Origin: Vitrella brassicaformis
Taxonomy: Eukaryota > Sar > Vitrellaceae
Reading direction: 5' to 3'
Assembly (NCBI GenBank): GCA_001179505.1
Contig: CDMY01000221.1
Span: 44,799 to 90,944, forward strand
DNA: 46,146 nucleotides
How positions within the stretch are numbered: the first letter of the stretch is position 1; every line of letters begins with the position of its first letter. Shown in pieces: positions 33,480 to 44,554 of the stretch. The notes below the pieces were generated by a model. It did not search any database. It was not told the origin of the DNA and worked only from the letters and a program-made list of their open reading frames with translations. Made by a program: the position numbers and the translations under genes.

Positions 33480-34317
33480 ATGATGCTGGTTGCCGTCCTG
33501 ATCATCACCGCTGTCCTTCCACATGGTACTGCTCGGGAGCGCTCTTCTCGGGTCGACTGCACTGTCTTAATTTCGTGGGTGGGTGTGCATGTGTCATGGA
33601 TCTTTTCAGCTGCAGGCCATTCGCTGTCCACGACCGACGTTACCGAGGCGGGCACCCTCGATAGTAGCCTCGGCAACCAGACATGTAGGCGTGCAGCCCG
33701 AGACAGCCGCCAGAGAATGCCAAGAGAATGGCATCCGTATGGCATCGATTGCAGGTCCCCTCCAACCCACGTCAACTTCGCACACTGCCGAAAGATACGC
33801 CTGTCCTCCTAAGCCAAAAGGTAGGGAGACAGAGGCAAGAAGAGATGCCACGACATGACAATTGCGACATGATGCATTCATTGTTTGTCCGTCTGTGCGT
33901 CTACAGGCTGTGAGATGAACGCCGGACGGAACGGTTGTGCGCATTCCTCCCCCGCTTACCAAGATTGCATCACGTCCGTCACTCTGGCAGAGGCCGTCCG
34001 CGGTGCTGACGACAGCTTGCGCCTCCTCCGCGACGTCTGGGCAGCGAAAAAGGAACGGTTCCCGTGCAAGGACAGCAGCCTTAAGAAGCTCGCTTCCGAA
34101 GCGGCAGCACTGATGACGGGACAAGGATGCCCTACGATCCTCCATGGCTCTCCTCCTCCGAAGAAGTTTGCCATGGATGCCATCCGGGGCACTGGCCTTT
34201 TCGAGAGTACGCGTTGAATGCAGAGACATGCATTGATACACTGTGTCCCTTCGTCCCCCTCTTTCTCTCTCAGAGTGCCAGTGCTGCAACGATGCTCAGA
34301 AAGGCAAGGAGCTTTAG
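33480..34317 (+). CDS. small secreted Cys-rich protein of unknown family
   Basis: Four exons, 33480-33525, 33610-33684, 33907-34206 and 34274-34317, all join in phase 1 and give 154 residues. Residues 1-17 form a signal peptide (MMLVAVLIITAVLPHA). The mature protein has ten Cys, including a CC pair near the start (NQTCCEMNAGRNGCAH) and a CQCC cluster near the end, plus a helical Lys/Ala-rich centre. The C-terminus is Lys-Gly-Lys-Glu-Leu, which resembles a KDEL-type ER-retention signal with one change. If the second intron is retained, exon 2 runs on to a stop at 33812 and gives a different short product. I recognise no homologue. Phase consistency and the signal peptide are the support. It lies downstream of another secreted Cys-rich gene and is convergent with SMC2. 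Confidence 0.6.
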
Positions 34318-34747
34318 CTGACGAGACAGACCCTTGTTCAAAGGAAGCCACAATGCATGCCCAAGGAGAGAGAGGGAGAGGGGGAGAGAGAGAGAGAGAG
34401 AGAGGGAGATGGAGAGAGACATGAGACAAGCACCCGCCCACGACAGACGACTGACAGACGCTGAACGGACAGCTCCGCCGCCCGCCTATTTTGATTCCAT
34501 CACTTCCATCCATTCACGCGACTTCCTCCCCCCCTGAGGAGTTTGGATGTCTGATCGAGCGGTTTTCTTTTGAGTGAACTGAGAGAGATCAGGGGCTTGT
34601 ATCGGTCTGCAGTCTGACGGCTGCATCCCTCACTCCACCTCACAAGAGCGCCACTTGAGTGTCCCACCCTCGGTAGCCCACACTCCATCCCTACAACTTG
34701 CGTGTGGACCACACCTATTTTCTTTTGACCATGAACCGCAAAAGCTG
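34318..34747. other. intergenic spacer between convergent genes 10 and 11
   Basis: The 430-bp spacer has a purine GA tract at 34365-34418. The rest shows no coding region and no obvious signal. Confidence 0.6.
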
Positions 34748-37700
34748 CTACTCTTCTTGCTCCTCCTCCTCCTCTTGTTGGCCTCCATCGTCGTCGTCAT
34801 CCTTCTCCGCACGCCGCTTGCGGCCACGGCCACGACCACGACCTGCACACACGACCACACCACCCAAGCATTCACTCACTGACTCACTTACTTACGAATC
34901 GACGGCTGCCTGCCTGGCTGCCTGCAGACACATGCATGCGCACCGCACCTGCCTGGTGTGGCGGGGCGGCACCCTCCTGCCTCTGCACGATACGCGTCAC
35001 CTCAGACACACCGTGCACACTACGCACCCTGCACACACAGCACAAAGGTACACACGCCCGCATACATAAGTGTGCCGTGCCTGCCCACCGAGCTGCCTGC
35101 CGACCTGAAGAGTATGTTGGCGTGTCTGTGCATGCCCTCCTTGAGCGAGACCAGGATGAACTGGGAGTCGGGGAAGTGCTGCCGAATCATGGCGCCCATG
35201 TTGCTCGTGTGGTTGGGGTCAAGCGCCGCATCCACCTCGTCCAGCAGGAACAGCGGACCCGGCTGTCAGTCAAGGAGACAGACACGCAGGCAGCACACAA
35301 AGAAAGTATGTGTCTCGTCTCTTTCCCTTCCACGGCATCCACTGCAGGCAGGGCCCACCTTATTTACCTTGTATTTGTTGATGGCGAGGAGTAGGGCGAG
35401 TGCGACGAGCGACTTCTGGCCGCCCGAGAGTGAGCTGAGGCTGTCCTTCCACACACGGTCGACGCACACCTTCATCTCCAGGCCCGTCTTGAGGAAATCC
35501 TTCGCACGATGGCCTTCGGGCACTGCCAGACGCGCACTCGCACCCGGCAGCATCGTGCCGAAGATCTTGCCGAAGTTGTCGTTCACCTGAATGCATCAAT
35601 GAATGAATGAAGGCACCACACACACACACACATACACACACAGGCAAGCGCACAGCAGGCAGGCAGGCAGGCAGGAAGGCATGGATGTTTGTTTGCCCAA
35701 GAGGTGTGTGTGGTACATACTATTTTCCAGCATGAGTTGAGTTCGTCGATTCGTTTCTGGTCGTATTTCTTGATGTCCTTCTCGAGGTCCTCCTTCTCGC
35801 GCTCCACGATGCCGCGCTTCGTCTTCCACTCCTGCCAGCCCGGACGCACACACACACACATACACACACACACACACAGAGAGAGAGAGAGGGAGAGAGA
35901 GAGGGGGGGACGAGGAGAGGAGGGTTTGTCGTTGGGCTGGTCTGTGCGTGTGTGGCCTGCACTGCACTGCATGCCTCTATCTTCGCGTTGAGTGCCTCCC
36001 ATTTGGTGTATGCCTCCTTGTTGACGCGTGGCTCCAGCCGCTCGTAGTCCTGCCGCATCTTCTCGTACCGACCTCGCTCGACTGAGTTGACGAGTCACGT
36101 CATACACATACAGACCGTTTGGCTGGTGCTCACGCCATTGTTCGTTCACGCGTACCGTTGGCAGTGGTTCCTCTGAAGTCGTAGTCGCCGCCCTCCTTGT
36201 TGAGCTCGGGCTCCAGCGCCACTGTGTCAGGCATCCTGGCACGGTACTTGCGCACCTCCTACACACATACAGGCGCCCACACGTGTGTGTCTGTGCGTGG
36301 CGTATAAAAGGCCCACCGCGTCCGCGTGTGCGACCTCCTTCTTCTTGGTCTCGTATTGGTTGTTCTTCTGGACACATACACACACACACACACACACACC
36401 CCGACGAGACACCCACCACAATGGCGAGTTGGGGGCGGGGTGATGTGGGTGCATACCCTAGCTTTGGCTAATTCAGTGTTGTGCTTTTGCTTCTCGAGCT
36501 CCCTCTCGTCCTGCTGCAGCTGATTCAACGCCTCGTCCAGTTGCTGAAGGGGGCATCGACCACACACGTTCAGCAAGTTGCCTGATGTGTGTTGTGTGCC
36601 GTCTGCTGACCGACCGATAGGTTCTTCTTGCTTTCCTCCACTTTCTTGAGCACCTCGTCCTTCCACCGGACCTATCACACACACAGACAGGTGTGTATGG
36701 GTGTCTGTGTGTGGTGGTGGTGGTGGTGGTGGCTGATGGGTGTGTGTCTTCTCACGGCGTCTTGGTACTGCTGTTCCTTCTCGGCGAAGTGCTCCTGACA
36801 CTTGGCTAGCTGAGCCTCGGCCGCCTGCACGTCAGACACAATAAATACACCACAGACAATGCAGACAGGTGTGCCGGTCGCATCGCATATATGTGTGTAG
36901 GTATATGTGGACGTGTAGAGTGGGTGACCTCACTTACCTTAAGGTCTTCCTCCTTCTCTGTAATGTTCTGCCGCATCGCCTGCAGCTCTACGCCAACCCT
37001 ATTGTGACGCTGAACACACGCACCGCACAAGACAGACACACAGATGCCTCTCTGCGTCACTCCCCTTCCCTGTAGGCATACACACACCTCTTGGAGTTCA
37101 TTGTGTTCGTTGTCGGCCTTTTCAGCGTCTTCTTTGGCCTGACGGCACATCTGCTCGACCTCCTGCTCCATCTGCCCCTTGTTGTTCTGGAAGTTGGCCA
37201 GCGACGCCTCAAGCTCCTGTATGGCCTCGTCGGTCTTGCCGGCCTCTGACGTCAACTCGACCGACGACGCCTTCAGCTCATCCAACTGAGACAACGAGAC
37301 GGCATGAGAATACAGAAAGAGAGAGCGGGGGAGAAGAGTGTTGGGGTTGCTGGCTGACTTTGGTTTTGGCTTGTTCTATTTCGTCCTTCTTGGCGCCGAT
37401 CTCGTCCTGGTTGATGCGCTCCTGACTCGCAGACACACAGAGACACAAGGAACGCAGAGATGAAGCGGTCTCATTACTGTCTCCCAGTGTTGTGTGTTGT
37501 GTGTTCTGTGTGGGGTCTGTGTGTGTGCCTGGATGCGGTTAAGCCTCCGCTGCTCGTAGTCGAGTTTCTTCGAGTACTCCTGCCACACACATGCAAGCCG
37601 ATGGTGAGCTGTGCGTGTCTCATGCCGTCTCGAGTACATACGTCGTGGTCCTTCTTGGTCTGGGCTTGGGCGTCGAACCAATCCTTGAGCTCCCTTAATC

Positions 37701-39549
37701 CATACACACACACACACACACACACGATAGCCGGTGTGCGTGTAAGTTCCGATTGAGTACTTGGCGCGCTCCTCCAGCTTGGTCAACCTCTCGCGGAGGG
37801 ACGCCAGGGCCTGAACCATAACATATACGCGCACACCTTTGCAGATCGCCCCCCTTTTTTCTTTCGTACCTTGAATTTCTCGAGTAGCTGCAGATTCTTG
37901 CTGGAGCCGCCACCAATCGCACCTGACACCCCACACAGGGCCCACACAGAGAGAGAGAGAGGCAGCTGGTGGATGCTGCAGGTCACCGTGGATGCCACGC
38001 GTGGTTCCCTCCGCCCCCGCCTGACCTGATGGGTCGTACACGTCTCCGTTTTGTGTGATGATGCGTGTGCGCGCGGACGGGTGTGCGTAGACCTTGCCGG
38101 CGGTGACTTTGGACTCACACAGCAGCAGCCGACCGAACACGAAACGCATCGCCTTGGCCACCTCAGGCGGATACCTACACAACACGCCCATGTGTCATAT
38201 TGTGTAATATTGTGTATGTTGTATGTGGATATAATACTCACTCTACGACGTCAATGCCCTTGAGTATGGTGTCGCCCTCTCCCTCTGCGTCGCTAACGCG
38301 CTGGGCCGCCTCGACGGTCTAAACACAACCGACCACCACGTGTGTTTGCTGGTCGATGTTATTCATTGTGAGGTCCTGGTCCTCACACACAAGAAACTGA
38401 CGTACCTCGTTGGCCACCACTTTGTCTTGCAGTCTGTTGAGGGGCAGACACGTCACGCGGTCCTGCTCAAACGCCTTCTTGTCCAGCAGCTCAGTGGCTG
38501 CCGCACACCAACACGGACCGACACACATGTGACACCACGCACCCACCGTACACACACCGTGGTGCGTCGGTCTGCCCACCGTCTTTCTCCGTCTCGACAA
38601 TGACGTTGAACAGCTTGGCCAAAGACGCCACCTGCACACACACGGGCACAGCACACTTGTGGCTTTCACCAGTGTCATGACCCCGTGTCATGAGTCTTTG
38701 TGACCTCGATGGCTTTGGAGTAGTTGTCCATGTCAGGCTTGAGGTGCACGAGCTCACCCACCGCACCCTTGACGTGCTGGGGGTCCAGGTCGGGCACCTT
38801 CTCGCGGTTGTACGTGCAGCGACCCAACAAACGAGACTGACCAAGGAAGGGGACGGGAGGGGAGGGAAGGGAACAGCACGTCATGTTGTCTCATCCGCTT
38901 CGTTGTGAGTGTGCTGTTGTTACGCGAAGTGTGTCCTCGTCATGACGCAGGGGGGGCAGCTCCTGCGGACAGACACATGCAAACGGTGCTCTTCTGCCTC
39001 CCTCTCTGTCTGTCTGTCTGTCTGTCTGTGTGTGTGTATGTGGTGGCGCCACCTCTTTGTGTATTCGGTCGTATTCGTCTTGTCTGGCCTTCCATGCGTA
39101 TGCGTCGAAGTCGAGTGCGTTGAGTTTGTCCTGCCACTTGCGGATGTTGACCTCACACTCGGACTTCTCCCGACACAACGCATTGTACGCCTGACAAACA
39201 AAGACACACCCACACCGACACACGAATGTTCAAATGGATCTGGGAGGTGCGTTGGCTGGCCATGTGCTCACTTTGAGTTTTGGGTCGTTTGCGTCGATGT
39301 CGTCAGCCTTCTCGAGCTTCTCCTCCAAATGCCTGATGGACGGGCGACAAGCAGATGAGTTCGTCTGCATGGGTGCTTGCCTGCTGGGTGTCGCTCGCGC
39401 CCTCCCTCACTTTGTTTCCCTGGCGCATTGTTTGAGTTTTGTGTCTATTTCGGCTCTCTTCTGCTTGGCGGCGGCGAGTCGCTCGCGCACCGACTGGCCC
39501 TCCTGCTCGTCGCCCTCGTCAGCCACAAACACCTCACGCCCTGCACACA

Positions 39550-39585
<36 letters not shown>

Positions 39586-41883
39586 CACATGAAGGTGGAT
39601 GGATGCCACGCGTGCGTGAGAGGGTAGGTGGATGTGTGGTTGTTTGCCTGCTCGTATGTCGTGCAGTTTGCGATTGAGTTTGTCCTGCTTCTTCTCGAGC
39701 TGATCCTTGGCCTCCAACAACGACTGACGAGAGTTGAATAAATAGATGGATGGATGGATGGATGAGTGAATGGATGGGTAATTGAGTGGCAGGCTGACCT
39801 GGAGCTGTGTCTGTAGTTGTTTGTGTTCGTTGTCCTTTTTGTTGACGTCCTTCTCATGGCCCTTGAGCTTCTTCTGCTGACTTGACACCTCCTTCTCAGC
39901 CTCTACCTACTCACATACACACACACACACATCCACATGCACACACACAATGCACCATTACATCCTCCCGTGTTTTCCACTGACTGACCACGTCCTTCTT
40001 GGCGTTGTCGAGTTTGGTCTGCGCCCCCTCCATCTCCTGCACACACACACACACACACGAAGGCACGCACACAGACACATGAGGGCAGTGAATCGGCGGT
40101 CGGCATGTATAGATTCTTGCGTCGTACGGTGGTTCTCTTGGAGAGCAGCTCCTGCAGCCGCGTGAACTCGGCGTCCTCATTACGCTGCACGATCCCATAG
40201 AGGTACACAGGCACGCGTGCGTGAATGGCCTTTGTGCTTGCCGCCGTTTGTGTCGGTAACATACGGCCTTCATGCGTTTGTCGAACTCCTTCTTCTTGTC
40301 GGCCAACTCCTTCTGAAGCGACTCCATCTGAGCAGCGGAGAGATGAATGGATGGATGGATGGATATACACCACCCAACACATACATGGCCTCCACCGACC
40401 CACACACCCATTTACCTGTGCGTCGAGCTCCTCCCTCTCCTTCACCAATTGGGCTGCACGCACACACATATGTGGAGATGCCGTGAAGAGAAAGTGTGTG
40501 TGTGTGTGTGTGGATTGCGTGGCTGACCGAGTTGCTGCTGTCCGCTCTTCTGCACGGTGAGGTGTTCGTAGTAGGTGATGGCGTTGACGAACCGCTGCTG
40601 CTGGTGGATGGTGCTGCGGATCTTCTCAAACTGCAAGTACTCCACCCTGATTGACCCATCCACACACACACACACACACACACAGACAGTGCGCACGTAC
40701 TTGAATGTGTGTGTGCTCTCTGCGTACCTCTCCTTGTTGAGGCGGTCTCGCTCTGGTATGAACTCCTGCTCCAGCTTGTCGTCCACACGCGCCAGCTGCA
40801 CTCACACACACACACAGAAGCAGACGATGCTCACACAAACAGACACCCTTCACTTGTTGAGGCGTGTGTAGCGGCTGGGGGACCGGCGGCAGGTCGCTGA
40901 CCTCTTTTTCCTTGGCTTCGATTTTCTTTTTGGTGGTGTCCCTCTTGTTCTGGTACGTCTTGGTGCCCGCCGCCTCCTCGAGCATCTCCAGGAAGCGGTG
41001 CGGCCGGAACCCGATCGTCTGGGTGATCTTGCCCTGAATCATGCATGGTGCATGACGGACGAAGGACACACACACACACACAGAGAGAACGCGTCGGTCG
41101 GTACGTGTGTGTTGGGTGTGGATCTGTTGTGTTGTGTTGGTTGGTTGAAGGTATCGTGCCTGTTGAATGAGGAAATACGGGTATTGTATGCTGAGCCCGG
41201 CGGCGGCGAAGAAGTCGTGGTAGGCCTTCTCCTTGACCACAGACCCGTTGATGAACCACTTGCGCTGACTCCCTTGCAGCTGATAAGACGGATGGACGGA
41301 CGGACGGATGGATGGATGGATAGCAACACACACGGTCAGTGAGGCTGCTGTCCATACGAGCCTGTGTGTGTGTATGTGTGTTGCTCACGAGTCGCGTGCA
41401 GGTGATTTTGGGTTGCTGTCTGTATGGGTTTGTGACGGGCAGCGGACACCTTTCCTCGTCCTCATTGTTGAACACCAACGTCACCTGCATACAGACAGAC
41501 ACACAGACGGATGCGTTGATGACCATCCATCCACCCGTGCCCCTCGCTCGGCTCTGGTCAGCCACCTCGGCTTTGGTGATGCCCTGCTGGCCCTTGAGGT
41601 ATATCAGCTCAGCCATGTCCTTGGCACGCATCTACAGCCAGCCAGCCACACAACACACAGCACAGTTTCGTTCGGCACCAATCGCTGTCCTCCTTCCTCT
41701 CCTTGGATGTCTGACGAGTTCGGGTTTATTGAGTCCGAGTGCGAATGAGGTGGCGTCGAGTATGTTGGACTTGCCGCTGCCGTTCTGGCCCGTGATGGCG
41801 TTGAACTGCGGATGCAGCCCGCAGATCTCAGTGCGGCCGCCATAAGACTTGAAGCCCTCCAAGATGATCCGCTCGATGTGCAT
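34748..41883 (-). CDS. SMC2: condensin subunit SMC2
   Basis: A 40-exon minus model closes in frame to 1243 residues. It begins [19 protein letters not shown] and has Walker A GQNGSGKS at about residue 32, both typical of SMC2. The first head half continues through FLIQQGKITQ and EEAAGTKTY. Two coiled-coil arms flank a hinge ([12 protein letters not shown] ... [14 protein letters not shown] ... [14 protein letters not shown]). The second head half has the ABC signature [16 protein letters not shown], Walker [13 protein letters not shown], and [12 protein letters not shown], again SMC2-like rather than SMC1/3/4. SMC2 pairs with SMC4 in condensin, which compacts chromosomes using ATP. The last exon adds a Gly-Arg repeat, KRR, and an Asp/Glu-rich tail. 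Four introns start with GC. It is divergent from gene 12. Confidence 0.92.
35832..35974 (-). other. GC-AG intron, SMC2 intron 35
   Basis: The junction reads GAG then GCATGC. It joins ALNAKIE to [13 protein letters not shown] donor 12 nt downstream is an alternative that would insert four residues. Confidence 0.55.
37422..37528 (-). other. GC-AG intron, SMC2 intron 26
   Basis: The junction reads CAG then GCACAC. It joins RRLNRIQ to [10 protein letters not shown] in phase 0, inside the coiled coil. There is no GT donor nearby that keeps frame. Confidence 0.65.
39541..39647 (-). other. GC-AG intron, SMC2 intron 13
   Basis: The junction reads CAG then GCAAAC, the closest of the four to the usual GC donor consensus. 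It joins DIRAG to [11 protein letters not shown] in phase 1. Confidence 0.7.
41034..41159 (-). other. GC-AG intron, SMC2 intron 4
   Basis: The junction reads CAG then GCACGA. Splicing here restores the conserved FLIQ-Q-GKIT block of the SMC head. The frame stays open across the intron, and the stretch just after the donor contains no GT. Confidence 0.75.
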
Positions 41884-41966
41884 CGTCTGGGATGAATGCG
41901 ATCACGCAACAAGAGCGCCGGACGCTCAAAGGGGGAGCGAAGGGAATGTAAACGGCGTGGCGATTC

Positions 41967-41974
41967 TGCGAGCT
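41967..41974 (+). promoter_or_regulatory. shared head-to-head promoter motif TGCGAGCT, copy 5
   Basis: It lies 84 nt from the SMC2 start and 121 nt before the gene 12 start, in a 211-bp divergent spacer. Confidence 0.45.
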
Positions 41975-42094
41975 TGGTGGATGGGAGGCAGAGCAAGAGA
42001 CGGCTGCAACGAGCAAGATGCCCGTCGCGCGAGCGCTGCAGATCAGGAAGACGTAGGATAGCACAGAAGTGGCCCATGCGGAGCACAAGGATGA

Positions 42095-44221
42095 ATGAGT
42101 CTGCTCACACGTTTGTTTGTTTCATTGATTGCTTACATTGCTGGCAGGAGCTTTGAGTGGCTCACTCGTCGGATCTCCCTCGCCGGATATCTCTCACGCC
42201 GCGATGCAGAAGAGGCCGTCAAGAGCGGACAAGTCACGGTGAGCAGAAGAGATGCCCTGCAATACTATCGCCGGCACTGGTTTTGAGCTGGTTGTGTGTG
42301 CAGGTGGACGGTCAGGTGGTTCGTCAGAATGTGGAGGTGTGCGATGAGCATGAAGTCTTCTACAACGACCTCTATGTGCCGCCGCCCGGCGTGCCCAGGC
42401 TGTGGGGCATCAACAAACCAAAGAACGTCATCTGCACTTACGAGCACAAGAAGGTACGGTACATCCCCTCAACCAGGCGGCTCAGCTGACGTGTATTGTA
42501 TGTATCATCACTGGCTGCATTAATGCGCCTCTCAGGACATCATGACGATATTTCAGCTCCTGCGAGAGATGGAGGAGCACTCCAAAACTGACACGTGGGC
42601 GTGCAGACAATGGAATCACACACAAGGGAAGGGCTTGCTGACGGTATGTGTGTACGTGTGTGTGGCTGTGTGCGTCAGTGGGTCAGGCTTCGATCTGCCG
42701 CCCCATCTCGTGCTCGTGGTACGTGCACATAACCAACCAAGCCAAGCATGCTGCTGTGGCCTGAGCACAGACATGGGATGTTGTTGTTGCTGTGTTTTTT
42801 TGTGCGTGTCAACCAACCGTGTATGTGTGCAGGGTCGTTTGCCGGTGAATGCGGAGGGTCTGATGCTCTTCACCAACGATGGCGACTTGGCCAAGAGGCT
42901 GCTCGACCCAAACAACAGAATACAGTCGGTACGCTTGTGTGCACCTACTTACTCACCGCCGTGTCTGGGATGGATGGATCTATGTGATGCCTGCCCTGCC
43001 CTGCCTGCGTGGGTGCCTGCGTCCGTCAGACATACATGGTGCGTGTCCACGGGCGGCTGCCCCCCGACAACCTCAGGAGCATATGGTAGGCTCAGCCGTC
43101 TCGGACGGAAACACTTGCCAAGTGTGTGTAACGGACGGGTGTGTGCGCGTAGGTCTGGTGTGACGGTCAACGGTGTGGACTACGGCCCTGTGTGGGTGGA
43201 GATCCTACGCAGATGTTGGGCCAGCAGCTGGCTACGGGTGGGTAGGGCGGCTGGTACATGCCTGCCTGGGTGGATCGGGAGGGAGGGCACCATGGCACCA
43301 CACACACATACTCGCCGCTCGTCTCGTCTCCCTCACTCAGGTGCGGTTTGTCGAGACCCGCGACAGGTGCCTTCTCACACTGTTCCGCAAATTCGGCCTC
43401 GAGGTGGGAACGGATGGATGTATGGGCACGGAGTGGTCTCTGACTTGTGTGTGCAGGTGAAGCGTTATCGGCGTCACGCCTTTGGCCCCTACTTGGGCTC
43501 TGAGATCGAGGACGGCACTGTGCTGCAGTTCCCCATCCACAGAGCCATTCGGCATTTGGTTCCCCAGAGAGAGCGGCGGATGAGCATCGTCCCTGCTGCA
43601 GGCAGCCTGGTGGACACTCAGGGCGACGTCAGCTCTATCTTCGACGCTCCCCGCCTGTCGGCAGCACACCACCTTTATCTGTCCGACGACAATGACGAAC
43701 CCCACCACCAACACCAACAACACCAGGGAGCCGACCGGGCCGCTGCTGGCGGCTGGACGTATGAGATTGTCGATGGGGAGGGCGGCCCGGCCGTGCCGAC
43801 AGATGAGATGGGAGGGGAGGTCATCGACGAAGGTGAAAACGATGTTATGAGTGCTGGAGATGGCGACTATGGCGAGAGGGAGTCGAGGGCCGCAAGTGTC
43901 ATGGGAAGCGATGAGCCGTCGGCCGCCGAGGTGTTCCACGTCTCTGCAGCTGGTGACAGTGAAGGCGATCCCTCAGTCTCAGCTGAGGATAACAGAGGTC
44001 TGCCGGGCAGCAGGCGAAATGCAGATGCAGCAGACACGATGAGAAAGCGGGAAAGCGATGTGACCACCAGGGGTCGCAAGAAGAAGCCGCCTGGTGGTAA
44101 TGGTGTAGCTGTGGAGGTGCGTGAGAGTGTGGGTGTGGGGCTGCCACTGTACGTGCCGCCTGAGAGAAGGTCGGTGGCTCAGGCACTTGACGTGCTGACA
44201 AGACAGGCAGGCAGGCCATGA
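42095..44221 (+). CDS. RsuA/RluB-type pseudouridine synthase homologue, probably inactive
   Basis: Eight exons, 42095-42238, 42304-42453, 42536-42643, 42833-42928, 43030-43085, 43153-43237, 43341-43403 and 43457-44221, close in frame to 488 residues. The N-terminus (MSLLTRLFVSLIAYIAGRS) could be an organelle leader. An S4-like RNA-binding unit follows (ISLAGYLSRRDAEEAVKSGQVTVDG), then WGINKPKNVICTY and GRLPVNAEGLMLFTNDGDLAKRLLDP. This is the RsuA-family core motif, but family members read GRLD, where the Asp is catalytic; here it is Pro (CCG at 42842-42844). The later R-x-x-R-R-M block is also degenerate (LLTLFRKFGLEVKRYRRHAFGPYLG). The last 200 residues are low-complexity and acidic. It may be an RNA-binding, ribosome-associated pseudoenzyme. 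Exon 3 is the least certain. Confidence 0.75.
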
Positions 44222-44554
44222 CTGACGGGCGCTTCTGTGGAGAGTGGGTCACATGAAATGAAGGGCTCAACGGGTGACCTTTGCAATGGTTGGTTGGTTG
44301 GTTGCAGTGCACGTATTCACACGAGACTTGTTTCGGCGCAGACAGACAGAGAATCGGTGTAGTGTATGTTGCAAGCAACGGGGCCAAATGACACACACTG
44401 TCCAATCCAATCCAGACAAGACAGACAGGTCATGACTTATGTCGGCATGGCATGAACAATGCCGCTCGTCCATCCATCCATTCATCCATTGTACACACGG
44501 CTCACGTCCATGCCATCCAATAAAACACGTCACCCAGCAAGCGGCACGATGTCG
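44222..44554. other. intergenic spacer between convergent genes 12 and 13
   Basis: The 333-bp spacer has a GGTT repeat (44288-44303) and an AATAAA at 44519-44524. The latter could serve as the gene 12 poly(A) signal but is almost 300 nt past its stop. No gene is supported. Confidence 0.4.

Larger units (their letters stand above)
34748..38318 (-). other. SMC2 exons 21-40: hinge end, second coiled coil, C-terminal head, tail
   Basis: Exons 38318-38242, 38174-38026, 37922-37870, 37810-37761, 37693-37642, 37579-37529, 37421-37359, 37285-37088, 37009-36938, 36824-36756, 36671-36615, 36543-36457, 36367-36317, 36258-36156, 36081-35975, 35831-35721, 35586-35368, 35262-35105, 35028-34949, 34842-34748. 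The last carries the Gly-Arg and acidic tail. Confidence 0.8.
38406..41883 (-). other. SMC2 exons 1-20: N-terminal head, first coiled coil, hinge start
   Basis: Exons 41883-41716, 41631-41566, 41484-41389, 41279-41160, 41033-40902, 40795-40728, 40646-40528, 40453-40416, 40327-40265, 40184-40128, 40036-39962, 39906-39799, 39723-39648, 39540-39411, 39332-39272, 39190-39053, 38962-38924, 38836-38705, 38631-38580, 38497-38406. Reading phase was checked at each join. Confidence 0.8.

Noticed and set aside
33606-34289. 227-codon open frame antisense to the small secreted Cys-rich gene
   Set aside because: The plus-strand model has a signal peptide and four phase-consistent exons. The antisense frame has no recognisable domain and crosses those introns.
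34365-34418. GA-rich purine tract
   Set aside because: Simple low-complexity sequence between convergent genes. No repeat-spacer pattern or element ends.
41168-41333. Uninterrupted reading frame through SMC2 intron 4 as coding sequence
   Set aside because: The read-through peptide breaks the conserved FLIQ-Q-GKIT head block and is CA-repeat translation. The GC-AG splice restores it.
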